NCBI RefSeq assembly: GCF_905147365.1
Contig: NC_056427.1
Span: 3,601,001-3,665,000 of the forward strand
DNA: 64,000 nucleotides
Direction of reading: 5' to 3'
Source: Aricia agestis
Taxonomy: Eukaryota; Arthropoda; Insecta; Lepidoptera; Lycaenidae
Shown in pieces: positions 11,346 through 22,330 of the stretch. The translations under genes were made by a program, and so were the position numbers. How positions within the stretch are numbered: position 1 is the stretch's first letter; every line of letters begins with the position of its first letter. The notes beneath the pieces are model-generated. The model made no database searches and was not told the DNA's origin. It saw only the letters and a list, made by a program, of their open reading frames with translations.

Positions 11346-12026
11346 ATGTGTATGTTACATCTTGTACATGTGACAAGATGTGCATTTTGATAGATATAAC
11401 AGTACTATGATGGCAATACTGTCTATGTTCCCAATCGATATTAATCATTATAGTGATCATATACATACAGGCATGGCCCCCGTTAAATATCGCATGTCCA
11501 TCATTGGCCACGTTAAAATAAATTTCCAATAACAGAATACAACCGAGCGAACTTATTCGATTAAATTTCACCATTTCAACAATCAACGCAAAATCCCTCG
11601 AAATTCAACCGTAAACTCTCCGAAACCCCCAGGTGTAACCCCCCTAGGGGTTGACCCCCAAGGGGGTGCAACCCCCCAATTATTTAAATCGGATTCGTAG
11701 TGTCCAGAAATTCATCATAATTGGTACACAGTAAAATAATTATTGTCGTGTATTTTGGGAGCGAAAATCGTGTCTATAATTTTGTTTATAATTTGGTCAG
11801 TTTTAAGCGTCGAATACACACGTCCTGCAGGCTGCAACAAATAAAACTAAAAAAGTTACACATTGCAAAGTTACGAGTCCTCAAGATATTATATTAAATA
11901 ATAGCTGTGTCCACACTGTGCACTTTCATCTTCAATTTTCGTCATCAACTTTCATATTGGCGCATTCAATAATTGAATGCGTCAAGGAACGCAACGCCAA
12001 TATTGTCAATTCAGGGACTAAAAGCG

Positions 12027-12706
12027 GTACCGTTATAAAGGGTAAGGGTATATACCGGTATAAAATTACGGTATTGCTTTGATTTAAAGGTTGAGTCAAA
12101 ACGGTTGAACTTCACCATTGCGTACCGCAAAATAATGGAATATAACTTAATTTTTACGGTACTGATATATCTCTTTATTTTATTGCTACCCCAACCGAAA
12201 TGATTTCGGTACCGAAATTATTTCGGTACCGAAATAATGCTAGGTGACAACATACGCACCGGTGCGGCGTTGCCAATTCGCAACTATCATATCATAATAT
12301 TGTACAATCGAGGGTACAATTAATATTCATTTCAAACTCTTCCTGCACTTGAATGGAGTGGCAACACTATATTATTAGGTATTGTTTTAAAATTAACGTC
12401 CTGCTTGACCTTTAAGAAAGTATAAATGCAACTCAAAAAATTTGAGTAAGGTACGCGTATGTGCGCGTGCCACGTGGTGTGTGTTGAACTGTAAACGGAC
12501 GGGATGAATATACAATAATTATTATTGCGAGCCCTGACGTGATACTTCGGCGGGAGGCGTAGCCGGGTGGAAAGAAAACCTTTATTTTACAGATTTAGAT
12601 ATCTAAAAAAATAACGATACCGTCATTTTGCAATACCGATATATATCAGTACCGTTATTTAAAGGTTACCGTAATTTAAAGGTATGACGTCATACCGCTA
12701 AATTTC
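12027..12706. repeat. Palindrome-rich ggtacc/accggta region
   Basis: The ends are roughly inverted: left gggtatataccggtataaaa and attacggtattgctttgatt; right taccgttatttaaaggttac and tacctttaaattacggtaac on the minus strand. A cluster at 12199-12236 repeats tttcggtaccgaaat. Probably a decayed fold-back element; borders approximate. Confidence 0.45.
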
Positions 12707-12916
12707 TCTACCAATATTTTCCGGTTATGCAGTCCCTGATTGTCATATTCGAAGTTTTGGATACGGTCAGAGGGCATGCGTCGCGGGCATGCCTCACGTT
12801 CGCTGTTGACTTCGCTATAACGCATGCCTTTGACGAACAGAAAAAGGCACAGTGTGGACAAAGCTATTTAGTTATTGAGATTAGAAATAGGCAGGCGACG
12901 AGCATTTTTGCTAAAA

Positions 12917-13050
12917 CGTGGCCCCGTGCGAGTTTCTTCTTGCCGGGTTATTTCCCGAACCGGTTGTAGGCAATAGGCATCACATAGAACGTTCTGAAAA
13001 AATTTGATTCAAGTATGTTTTCAGAAATAAAACAATTTTATTTATTTCAT
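12917..13050 (+). repeat. 5'-truncated LINE 3'UTR copy
   Basis: Matches the 3'UTR of the LINE at 39.2-42.7 kb: ggccccgtgcgagtttctt, tgccgggtta, cccgaaccggt, gtaggc, and a cagaaataaaacaatttta end. Only the 3' tail is present, the usual outcome of 5'-truncated retrotransposition. Confidence 0.75.
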
Positions 13051-13062
13051 TATGCTATGTAA

Positions 13063-13403
13063 TTTTTTTTTTTATGAAATAAGGGGGCAAACGAGCAAAC
13101 GGGTCACCTGTTGGAAAGCAACTTCCGTCGCCCATGGACACTCGCAGCATCAGAAGAGCTGCAAGTGCGTTGCCGGCCTTTTAAGAGGGAATAGGGTAAT
13201 ACGGGAAGGTAGGGAAGGGAAGGGAAGGGAATAGTTGAGGGTAGGGCAGGGAATAGGGTAGGGGTTAGGGGATTGGGCCTCCAGTAAACTCACTCACTCG
13301 GCGAAACACAGCGCAAGCGCTGTTTCACGCCGGTTTTCTGTGAGAACGTGGTATTTATCCTGTCGAGCCGGCCCATTCGTGCCGAAGCATGGCTTTCCCA
13401 CGT
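13063..13403 (-). repeat. Composite short retroposon, copy
   Basis: Antisense full-length copy: T-run, atgaaataagggggcaaacg, gggaagggaagggaa tract, ctcactcactcggcgaaaca, ending at tttcccacgt. Confidence 0.85.
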
Positions 13404-13732
13404 CTGAAATTTTTACATATTTTTACATAGCTCCTAGAATAAAAAGGTCAATGACCGCTGGTGCCATCTTAATTCATTTTGACTTTAGTTACAAGTATAA
13501 CAAAATATATTTGGTTAATTTTACTATAAATAAATGACGTGATCCCATGTAAACGCACCTTGAGGTGGTTATGATTTATTGGACAGAATTTGCCTAAATT
13601 AATATTGGCGAGCGTTTTTCCATTTTCCTGCGGTCAGATTTATTAGCCGACATTGGTTATCACAAATATTTGGGTTATACACATTTTGTCGTAAACTTTT
13701 TGTAGAGAAGGATATCCATATTAAACATAATC

Positions 13733-14048
13733 TTATATATAAAATTCTCGTGTCACAATGTTAGGCCGCGCACTCCTCTGAAACGGCTTTACTGATTTTA
13801 ACCAAATTTTATATGCATATTCAGTGGGTCTAAGAATCGGCTACTGTGTACTTTTTATATTGATAAGTGCATTTGTTGAATAAATAATAGTAAATTATTA
13901 CAACTCGAAACTGACGGCGACCATTGTTTGTGCGACGGGATTGCGATGGACGTTGCCATAGTGACATTCTTATTTAGTCACTTCAATAAAATAATACTTG
14001 CGTCCGAAATACTTTATATAGCAAAGAAACGTTTGCCGGGACAGCTAG
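13733..14048 (+). mobile_element. Helitron-like element, second type
   Basis: Begins tcttatatataaaattctcg and ends gtttgccgggacagctag|t, again TC...CTAG next to T. The interior has gccgcgcactcctctgaaac. No ORF. A related 3' end lies near 8968-8995 (gtttgccgggacatttag). Confidence 0.6.
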
Positions 14049-14400
14049 TATGTATATAATTATACTGACAGACAGCTGAGACTCTGTTGCATTTATTACC
14101 CGACTACGGCGAAGCAAAAAGGAGGGTTATGATTTTGACCTGTATGTATGTGGGTATGGATGTTCATCTGTTCCCTCGTAACTTGTAAACTGCTTATCTT
14201 ATTTGGACAAATGAGGTGTCGTTAGAAGCCTCTTGACTGTTCGCTGGTTATATGCTACCATGACATCACATTAAATTGACTGTAGCACCATCTAGGGGAC
14301 TTAAGGTAAAGAACAAAAAAATTATCCTGACAGTGTCGTGTGGTACCAACTGAAAGAGCTTTATTAGCACATTACAAAATATATTATGTTAACATTATTA

Positions 14401-14838
14401 TACTGTACTCGGCGAAACATGGCGGTAGCGCTCATTGACTCCTTGTCAAAGACTTGTAATTTTGTATACAGGGTGTAACAAAAATAAGTGATAATACTTG
14501 AGGGTGTGTACGTGTTCCTTATAAAGAGTTCATTGTGATAGTAGCAGCGCTGAAAGACCAATTTTCTTTTTACTTTTGTATGGGGAAACTCGTGACGCTC
14601 GGACCCTTGCCCATACAAAAGTGAAAAAAAAAATCGCCTTTCAGAGCTGATACTCTATCAGTGAACTCTCTACAAGGAACGCGTGCACACCCTAAAGTAT
14701 TATCACTTATTTTTCTTACACACTGTATAAACCGCGATTGATGATGAAGATGTTGTCAATCGCGGCTTTGTATAGACAATGACAAGTTATTGACAGGAAG
14801 TCAATGACCGCTACCGCCATGTTTCGCCAAATACAGTA
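14401..14838. mobile_element. Fold-back MITE A, copy 2
   Basis: Left end tactgtactcggcgaaacat, right end atgtttcgccaaatacagta, with inner gcggtagcgctcattgactc and its complement. A complete MITE B (14469-14725) splits the left arm. Terminal bases differ from copy 1, so this is a diverged subfamily member. Confidence 0.85.
14469..14725. mobile_element. MITE B inserted in MITE A
   Basis: Starts cagggtgtaacaaaaataag, ends cttatttttcttacacactg, with TATA at 14465-14468 and 14726-14729. The uninterrupted arm of the host MITE shows the pre-insertion sequence with one TATA. Confidence 0.9.
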
Positions 14839-15334
14839 TAGCTATTTCTCACGGGTTTTAAAATACCTAACTAAAATGATATCCACCATTCCCTGGAACT
14901 CATTAAAATAATTTCGAGATTATATATATTTCCATATAATTATATTTCCATATAATAACAATATAATGTTGATTTATCATTTGTGGCTGGACCGCGTACA
15001 ATTCAAATATTTTATTTCGTTTCATTTAATAAATGTATGAGAGAGATTTAGGTTTTTCTCTTTTTAGGACACTGAGATTTGAAATTACAATTTGAAATAC
15101 CTGTAGTTAAAATGGGGAGATGAGGGATCAGTGGTTACTGACCTTACCTTATATAACTTTAAAGCAATATACCACATATTCAGTTTTAATGCTTGCAAAT
15201 TACGTATTTTGACATGAGGGCAATGACCGTTGTCGCCTCAAATCACTGTTTAATCTATACTTAACATCTCAAGGAAGCGAGCAATCTAACTTTTTGGCCA
15301 TCAGTTCTGGAGCGCTTTTCACACAATTTTTCAT

Positions 15335-15382
15335 ACAGCAAATGCGTTAGCAATACATACAGCAAATGCGTTAGCAATACGA
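15335..15382. repeat. Short tandem duplication
   Basis: Two copies of atacagcaaatgcgttagca in direct tandem in the intron ahead of exon 2. Confidence 0.85.
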
Positions 15383-15455
15383 CAGCGATTCGATACGACA
15401 GTGACGGGTTAAGACTACTTGATGTCCTAAGCAATTCATGCCTGTGGGGCCCCCT

Positions 15456-15501
15456 TATGTCAACTAGGAATCGGTCTTTGAACCGATTCTTAGTTGACAT
15501 A
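15456..15501. repeat. Hairpin upstream of exon 2
   Basis: Arms of 20 bases (tatgtcaactaggaatcggt / accgattcttagttgacata) around a 6-base loop, with outer ggggcccccttatg / ttgccccc. Ends 105 bases before the acceptor of exon 2. Likely a tiny MITE. Confidence 0.7.
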
Positions 15502-15606
15502 ATTCTTCTGTTGCCCCCTCAGATGTGATGCCCTAGGCACTACTTAATTTGATTAAGGGTTAGTCCGTTACTGAATCCGACATCTTTAAAATTGCTTCTA
15601 TTCCAG

Positions 15607-15757
15607 AGTGCTGTGGTGGGATCCAGGGTGACACTGCCATGTCGAGTAGTGAACAAGGTTGGGCAACTGCAGTGGACGAAGGACGACTTCGGATTGGGCA
15701 CCCATCGTCACCTGACGGGGTACGAACGGTATAAGATGATTGGGAGTGATGAAGAAG
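15607..15757 (+). CDS. rst: rst exon 2: first half of Ig1
   Basis: Acceptor attccag|agt in phase 0 and donor gaag|gtaaga in phase 1. Reads SAVVGSRVTLPCRV, QLQWTKDDFGLG and RYKMIGSDEEG. It holds the first Ig1 cysteine (LPC) and the core tryptophan (QWTKDDFGLG), a stretch typical of the Roughest/Kirre/Neph1 group and central to the homophilic/heterophilic adhesion interface. It joins exon 1 to give EPQDQ-SAVVGSRV, parallel to the fly protein. Strongest single identifier of the gene. Confidence 0.95.
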
Positions 15758-15935
15758 GTAAGACTGCTATTGCTGCTGGAACGAAGTTCCTTATCGCGCG
15801 TTGCGAAAGGGGGCTAGACGGAAAAAATTAAGACCAAAAGTTGTAACGACACTTATTGCAACTTCTCTGTCTCTCTCTCTCTCTCTTATAGAAAGCAACT
15901 TCGTTCTATTCGTGTGTCCCTTGACACCTCTCAAG

Positions 15936-16042
15936 TTTTTTATAAAATAAGGGGGCAAACGAGCAAACGGGTTATCCGATGGAAAGCAACTGCCGTCGCC
16001 ATGGACACTCCCAACATTAGAAGAGGTGCGCTGCCGGTCTTT
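15936..16042 (-). repeat. LINE-type 3' tail fragment
   Basis: Antisense tail: ttttttataaaataaggggg, cgggttatccgatggaaagc, gccatggacactcccaacat. No head. Preceded by a (TC)n tract at 15862-15887. Confidence 0.75.
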
Positions 16043-16254
16043 GTTGTGGGCCTGTTTTACCCCACTATGGTGAATCAAACGTGACGTGACGCATTCAATA
16101 ATTGAATGTATTATGTCAAACGAAAGTTGAATAAAAAGATGATGACGAAAATTGAAGATGAAATTGCAAAGTGTGGACCTCAGAACATGTGGTGTGGACA
16201 TAGCTAATGCGTAAACTTGACTTTTTTAACTGATATATATTTTTTTTGTTTTAG

Positions 16255-16335
16255 GCGACTATTCTCTAGATATCAGAGACGTAACTTTGGAAGACGACGC
16301 GCTCTACCAATGCCAAGTCAGCACTGGACCAAAAG
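16255..16335 (+). CDS. rst: rst exon 3: second half of Ig1
   Basis: Acceptor ttttag|gc, donor aaag|gtgac; phase 1 on both sides. With the split glycine it reads GDYSLDIRDVTLEDDALYQC then QVSTGPKG. The DDALYQC motif carries the second Ig1 cysteine and its tyrosine corner. The fly counterpart is GDFSLDIYPLMLDDDAKYQC. Confidence 0.95.
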
Positions 16336-16607
16336 GTGACAATTTCATTTTATTAGATTTTCTCTTCTAAATCTGAGGATTTTCTTAACAATAAAAATAG
16401 AGTTATTTTTCTACCATTTGAGGTGTGTATGTAAGATCTGATAGAAAGTACAATATTATTTATCTAGATTCTAGATGTTACTCTCAACTTCTTATGCGGG
16501 AATCGTACATTTTGCAGAGACTAAAAACATCCTACGCTACGTCCTGTCCCGGGGATCAAAGTATCCATACCAAAAGTCATCAAAACCAGTTGATCGGCTC
16601 AAGGGAA

Positions 16608-16790
16608 AGTGTCTAAACACACTAGGCCGAAGTTACGCGGCGGAAATTCCGTATGATTACGACCGGAATGTATTTTAAATTACCGATGACACACTATTCC
16701 GTCGCGTTCCGTCCGTATTTTGTATGCGTTCAACATTGCGGACATGCGGAATTAACGCCGCGTAACTTCGGCCTAGTGTGTTTAGACACT
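16608..16790. mobile_element. Fold-back MITE C, copy 1
   Basis: Arms begin agtgtctaaacacactaggc and end gcctagtgtgtttagacact, with gaagttacgcggcg / cgccgcgtaacttc inside. A sister copy at 33678-33855 shares ends and the centre tgtattttaaattaccgatg. No ORF; target duplication unclear. Confidence 0.85.
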
Positions 16791-17211
16791 AAAACTCTAG
16801 ACAGTAGACAGACATACTTTCGCATTTTCTCCTTACCTCCTTCTTACGAATAACATTTTTTTATGCATTTTAAAATGCATAACCCGGCTAAAGAAGAAAT
16901 AAGTTCATTTAAAAAAAAAGCCCTAAAGTTTCATTTTACGCAAAATTCACCCTTTTAGTAATTACATCAATATATTTAACCTCTTACCGTATTATCGATT
17001 TTCTCTTGAGTCGAGTGTTTGCTGGAGTGCTCAGTCTACAAACCATAGTGTCCATGTCAACAAACACGCTGCGTCCACAAACTATAGTGTCTATGTCATA
17101 CAGAGAGCAAAGAAAGAGCCAGTTTTGCGAGCCAAAACAAAGATACAATAATTGTGGTACAAAGTACAGAAGACGACGACATAATATCTTATAGATTTAA
17201 ACGAGCAATTC

Positions 17212-17355
17212 TTGTAATAAATCTTTTCATGAAATTTAGTAGGTATATAGGGGTTTCGGGGGCGATAAATCGATCTAGCTAGGAATCATTTTTAGAAAAA
17301 TGTCATTTTATTCGTGTTTTATCGATCACCGAGCAAAGCTCGGTCAAATAGCTAG
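17212..17355 (+). mobile_element. Helitron-like 3' end, third type
   Basis: Contains tataggggtttcgggggcga, cattttattcgtgttttatc, the hairpin accgagcaaagctcggt and the end caaatagctag|t. Related copies: 28882-29035 (inverted) and 47215-47520. Confidence 0.65.
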
Positions 17356-18044
17356 TTATTTTTAACTAGAGTGGTCTAAGTAACATTTCTGACATAATTA
17401 GATTTTATACAGAATATCAAATGAAAATCACTAATCTTAAGGAAAATAATACTTCTGAAGAATAGTGGAAATCACAGTGACGAAAAAGTATAAAAGTATT
17501 AGGTTTTTTGAGTACAGTGTCCGTTTTTGCATAAAATGTAAGACCGCTCTAGTTTTTACTAACGTACAAATTACAAAACATTTATATATTCAAAGTGGCC
17601 ATTTTTGTTGTTATTTGAGAAAGAACTACGGAAAATCAATGCATCAGTTCTTCTGCTATTCTAAACGCGTAAGACTGTATGTATCTCTGTTTGTTGGCTT
17701 GTTTTGGAGATACTTCCGAGGAGAGAGAAACATAGCTTATATTTGTCGAGAAAAAACGAATCATTCCTGCACGAAAAACAAATTAAAGCGCAGCAAAGGT
17801 ACGAGTATATCTATAAAAAAATTGAGGAACATTATAAGCGACTCGCGCTTCTTCTCATCACTTGTACCACACATTTGACCGAATTTAAATAGAGTTCTGA
17901 ATTAAACGGGATAGAGCTGTCTAGACAACTCTATGTCACCACCGTAGACTAGAAACTGAAGAGAAGTGGCTACAACAAGTAATAATAATATCGATAGAAG
18001 CTTCACACCAAGTCTGCCTGACCCGTGGTAAATATCTGAAAGAC
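17356..18044. other. Intron, no gene assigned
   Basis: Contains a 137-codon open frame at 17465-17878 and an overlapping 62-codon frame. Neither matches a domain I can name, and both lack conserved splice context, so neither is called. Confidence 0.4.
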
Positions 18045-18250
18045 TTTTTTTTTTTTAATTAAATAAGGGGGCAAAAGAGCAAACGGGTCACCTGATGGTA
18101 AGCAACTCATGGACACTCGCAACATCAGAAGAGCTGCAGGTGCTTTGCCGGCCTTTTAAGAGGGTATACGCTCTTTTCTTGAAGGTTTGCAGGTCGTATC
18201 GGTCCGGAAATACTGCTGGTGACAGTTCATTCCAGAGTTATACAGACTTA
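18045..18250 (-). repeat. LINE 3' end fragment with coding remnant
   Basis: Longer tail than the composite retroposon. The minus strand runs from an ORF end (NSGMNCHQQYFRTDTTCKPS-like frame, ctggaatgaactgtcaccag) through cttcaagaaaagagcgtata to tgcgagtgtccatgag and an A-rich end. Links the short retroposon tail to a LINE C-terminus. Confidence 0.75.
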
Positions 18251-18752
18251 ATAATATTTTTTTTTTTATTTTTTATTTTATTAAGGCAAAAACAGTTTTT
18301 TACAAAAATTATTACATATATGATTACAAATGAACCTAAATTACCATAATATGTTATTAAGTCTACATTTACATGTTCCATTTACAAGTAAACCTAAAAA
18401 TTTCGCTTTATTCGTCCGTCCGTCCGTCCATCCGTCCACTCGTAAAACCTTCGATTATTTTGCATAAAAATTGGCGAAATTCTGTCCAGCTGTAGATTAT
18501 ATACACGATGCATCAATTTTGGCATCATAAAATTATTTATAACATTTGTATTTAAAGGGTGGCTCCATATATTTATATTTCTGGTCGCCCTCCATTCTTT
18601 TGTGTGGAGGTAAAATTTTTTCATCCCATTATGTTAGGTGCTATTGAATAGGTCTTTTTAAACAAAGCCAAAGTGTCCTACATGATTTCTTTGATATTGT
18701 TTGCCATTTTCGAATAATAATAATAATTGGCTTCTAAAGTTAGGTACACTTT

Positions 18753-19006
18753 GTCATAGTAAAAGGAGGGGAAGTAAGTTATCTTCATACAAAGGCACCG
18801 CGCGTGGCTTGTATGTGTGCGCCATAGTATCAATGCGTCGCCATGTACGGCACACAACAAAATCTCGGCGAGTTTTAGAGGCTGGTACCGCCGAGATTTT
18901 GTTGTGTGCCGTACGTGGCGACGCATTGATACTATGGCGCACACATACAAGCCACGCGCGGTGCCTTTGTATGAAGATAACTTACTTCCCTTCCTTTTAC
19001 TATGAC
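18753..19006. repeat. 118-bp near-perfect hairpin
   Basis: Left arm 18753-18870 and right arm 18889-19006 are complementary over 118 positions with an 18-base loop (agttttagaggctggtac). I find two mismatches by eye, and both would be G-U pairs in a + strand RNA. Arm ends gtcatagtaaaaggagg / ttccttttactatgac. Open frames on both strands are mirror images of each other and are not called as genes. A recent MITE or a hairpin-RNA source. Confidence 0.9.
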
Positions 19007-19255
19007 TTTTGCATTTACAATAGAACGACGTATCTACTCCTTCCTATATCTACATTCGCAACTATGTCCTGTTTTACATACAGAATGTATGCAACTACTA
19101 TGCCACTTCTAAAGTTAAATATAAATCAGTTATGCATAAAGTCTATTTAGTTATTCTCGTATATAACTCTCAGTTAATTTGATTATCAAAGTTCATATTG
19201 TTGAATTATGTTATAAAGTGTTATGTTACATCACCAGTATTAAACTGGAGTATAT

Positions 19256-19407
19256 TTCGACAAGGCTTTATTTGAAAGTGGTTGACATTGACGGGAGCGC
19301 TGCTGGTAAAGAAGAACTGTCAGACACGTCATGTCAAAAATGACGTTTTTGTATGATAGAAGCGTTTATTTATTTTTGTCGTCACGTTCAAACAAAGCCT
19401 TGTCGAA
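19256..19407. mobile_element. Small fold-back MITE
   Basis: Ends ttcgacaaggctttatttga and caaacaaagccttgtcgaa form inverted repeats (with a one-base offset). The interior has tgtcatgtcaaaaatgacgt. No ORF. Confidence 0.6.
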
Positions 19408-19415
19408 CTGGGCCT

Positions 19416-19583
19416 GTAGACAGGTGGCAAAACGCTAACGCTAACGCTAACGCTACAAAATGTATGCGATTTGACATAAGTCATCGCTTCGCTAGCGAAT
19501 ACTAATGTCAAATCCATACATTTTGCAGCGCTAGCGTAAGCGTTAGCGTTAGCGTTAGCGTTAGCGTTTTGCCACTTGTCTAC
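19416..19583. mobile_element. MITE whose ends contain CTAACG hexamer arrays
   Basis: Left gtagacaggtggcaaaacgc then (ctaacg)n; right (gcgtta)n then gcgttttgccacttgtctac. The inner arms tacaaaatgtatg / catacattttgca also pair. The hexamer array is longer on the right. Confidence 0.8.
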
Positions 19584-19622
19584 GGGGGCTGTATAGTTTG
19601 TCTACTACTTTATTTCTTAAAT

Positions 19623-19836
19623 CAGAGGTTCCCAAACTTATTTTGTCTACTGCCCAGTTTGAGAACAAATTATGTTTAAGCGCCCCCATTGTTTCAATTC
19701 AAAATGCATCTAGATTAAATAAATCACCCTCCAAGCCTCTACACAACGCCCCCATTTTTTCCTGGGACCCGCAAGGCCCCCTTTTAGACCTTGAGCGCCC
19801 ACAAGGCGGCGTTATCGCGCACTTTGGTAAAGGCTG
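19623..19836. mobile_element. hAT-type MITE, copy 1
   Basis: Begins CAGAGGTTCCCAAACTT, ends CACTTTGGTAAAGGCTG. Flanks tcttaaat and ttttaaat agree at 7 of 8 bases, as for an 8-bp hAT target duplication. The interior has cgcccccatt and gcgcccacaaggcggcgtta. Sister copy at 47824-48357. Confidence 0.8.
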
Positions 19837-20086
19837 TTTTAAATTATACACACTAATAATATAAATCCGAAAGTGGGTCTGTCTGTTACCTCTTCACGAT
19901 ATGGAGTACCATATGAAAGTATTCTGATGAAAGTTAGTACCTACGGATAGGTACTTATTATGCAGTTTACGGTTAAAATAAATACCTATGGGTTACTTTA
20001 ACTACGTTGTCCCTCGTATGGCATAATATGACTAGATATCGCCCGTAACTCCGTTGCGCCAAAATTCGTTTTGTGAAAAATAAATA

Positions 20087-20223
20087 TTTTTTTTTTTTTG
20101 TTTTATGAAATAAGGGGGCAAACGAGCAAACGGGTCACCTGATGGAAAGCAACTTCCGTCGCCCATGGACACTCGCAGCATCGGGAGAGCTGCAAGTGCG
20201 TTGCCGGCCTTTGAATAGGGTAA
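20087..20223 (-). repeat. Composite retroposon tail fragment
   Basis: Antisense tail from a T-run through ggtcacctgatggaaagcaa to gttgccggcctttgaatagg, then a different repeat end (ggcacagtatggacaaagct), also seen near 12847. Confidence 0.75.
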
Positions 20224-20429
20224 AAGGCACAGTATGGACAAAGCTATTAGGAGAGTCCATTTAACCCAAAAAAAAAATGGGTGTTATTTTTTAATGACAT
20301 ATTTTATCCCATCTAAAATCGCTGCAGAACGGTCACTCGCTGCGGAAACGATTGAATACGACTTGATTAAGAACCCAGGTTCAACTTACATTATATGAAG
20401 TTTTTAAATCGGAATCGGAATCTATACGG

Positions 20430-20748
20430 GGGAGAGCCATGCTTCGGCACGAATGGGCCGGCTCGACCGGAAAAATACCACGTTCTCACAGAAAACCGGC
20501 GTGAAACAGCGCTTGCGCTGTGTTTCGCTGAGTGAGTGAGTTTACCGGAGGCCCAATTCCCTTTCCTATCCTCCCCTATTCCTTTCCCTTCTCATCCCTA
20601 CCCTCCCCTATTACCCTATTCCCTCTTAAAAGGCCGGCAACGCACCTGCAGCTCTTCTGATGCTGCGAGTGTCCATGGGCGACGGAAGTTGCTTTCCATC
20701 AGGTGACCCGTTTGCTCGTATGCTCCCTTCTTTCATAAAAAAAAAGAA
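20430..20748 (+). repeat. Composite short retroposon, copy
   Basis: Sense full-length copy: gggagagccatgcttcggca, ttcgctgagtgagtgagttt, pyrimidine tract, ggccggcaacgcacctgcag, A-rich end. Confidence 0.9.
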
Positions 20749-21955
20749 ACCCGCGCCGCTACACTTCGCGCGCGCGTTGGTTAAATAATTATTTAACTTT
20801 AAGGCTCAGTAGTCCCTAAAATAAGCAGGTCGATGTATGTCAGTACGAATATCGACTTTAAGGACATTAAAATAACATTCATATCAGCGCGCCTTGTACA
20901 GTGGCTGTTACGCGCTCGCCACCTGCCTTGATAATAGAAAATAGGAGTAAAAACCTTTTATTTTTATTTTTTAGTATTACACAAATCAAATATATCAAAT
21001 CGTTTACGTTGGGTTACGACACATATACTACATTTTTGTTTTTTCTAGAAAGTGTGTAATTTAGCCATAAAATGATTTAATTATGAAATACAGCGTTATA
21101 ACACTTATAACAGTCATCTTTGAGATTTTTTTCTATCGAGCAGAATTTTTCAAATTGTATACCTTTGTGTATTAAAAAATTTCTCAATTTTAAAACGGTA
21201 CTTATTTTATACTTAAATAATGACATTTTCTTTACTAAAAACGTGTTTTGAAAACCCATTTTACGTAGTTGCAACAACCACAGCGCCGAAATCAATTGAT
21301 ATTTTTTTTCAACTAATATAATAGCCAAATATCACGTCCTCGAGTGTTAAACATGTCTCACCAGTCATGCAGTATATTTTATCATCCAACTTATCGAATG
21401 CGAGTGCTAAAAATATTTCCAGTTATCCTAAAACCTCATCGAAAATTCAAAGCTTTACGAGTATTCTTTTGAGTGTATTTTCATGGTTATTCATAATATC
21501 TGGAGTACAAGACATAAATAATGGCGCACTTAGGATTTTAGTGCTTACTTATGTTCTAGACTGAGCTAGGTTTCCTTTGTTTGAAGATAATCTACATTAC
21601 GCTTCGAGAAACTTCATGTTAATATCTCTATATTCTTACTCCAACATAATATAAATGCGGAATTGTGTGTCTTTCGGTCTGTCTGTTTTCGCACATTTGG
21701 TTTTAATTTGTCCGCGAAATGAATTCGAATAACGCAATCAAAGTATCTCCATACCAAACATCGTCAAAATCGTTGCTTTCCATCAGGTGACCCGTTTGCT
21801 CGTTTGCTCCCTTATTTCATAAAAAAATCGGTTTAAGGATAAATAAGTGACAGAGAGATAGTGTCCGGTAGAAGTTTAGTAATATTACCTTTCTTTAAGA
21901 ACTATTTTCCTTTAATAACTATACAGAGTGTAAAAAAACAACATCAATTCATTTT
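20749..21955. other. Intron, no gene recognised
   Basis: AT-rich; short ORFs only. A 54-base composite-retroposon tail (catcaggtgacccgtttgct) is at 21774-21827, and degraded Helitron-like sequence precedes it (aataacgcaatcaaagtatc). Confidence 0.5.
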
Positions 21956-22306
21956 AGCGCCTCTGTGCTCCAGTGGCTTAGAGCGTTGCTCTTGACTCGG
22001 AGGTCGTGGGTTCGATTCCCGCGTTCGAAACATAATAGTATTATTTCCAAGTTTGGTTTGGACAATGCAGGCTGATCACTTGATTGTCTGACAAGTAAGA
22101 TGATCCATGCGTCGGATGGGCATGTAAAAAGTCGGTCCTGCGCCTGATCTCTCGCCAGTCGTGTCGGTCTTCCTTCCCACTGGTTACTAAAGTAAAGGAA
22201 TAGAGAGTGCTCTTGTATACTGCGCACACACTTGGACACTATAAAATTATTCCTGCGTAACTAGCATGGTTTCAATGAAACCGGCCACGGTGTAGGAGTT
22301 ATTATT
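21956..22306 (+). repeat. tRNA-headed SINE (family 2)
   Basis: Head gcgcctctgtgctccagtgg ... ggttcgattcccgcgttcg with A- and B-box-like segments. Body caggctgatcacttgattgt, gatccatgcgtcggatgggc, gcctgatctctcgccagtcg, ending gaaaccggccacggtgt. Two other long copies and fragments are in the window. It ends 24 bases before exon 4, so it forms most of the acceptor-proximal intron. Confidence 0.85.
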
Positions 22307-22330
22307 TTACATGATCATTTTTTATTACAG

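Noticed and set aside
17465..17878. 137-codon ORF
   Set aside because: Unusual composition, no recognisable domain and an overlapping open frame; not enough to call a gene.
18701..19150. 149-codon ORF over the hairpin
   Set aside because: The frame exists because both arms encode mirror-image peptides on the two strands; no domain, and the sequence is explained by the inverted repeat.
21956..22030. Second apparent tRNA gene
   Set aside because: Part of a repeated SINE; copies at 45.7 and 49.9 kb share the non-tRNA body.
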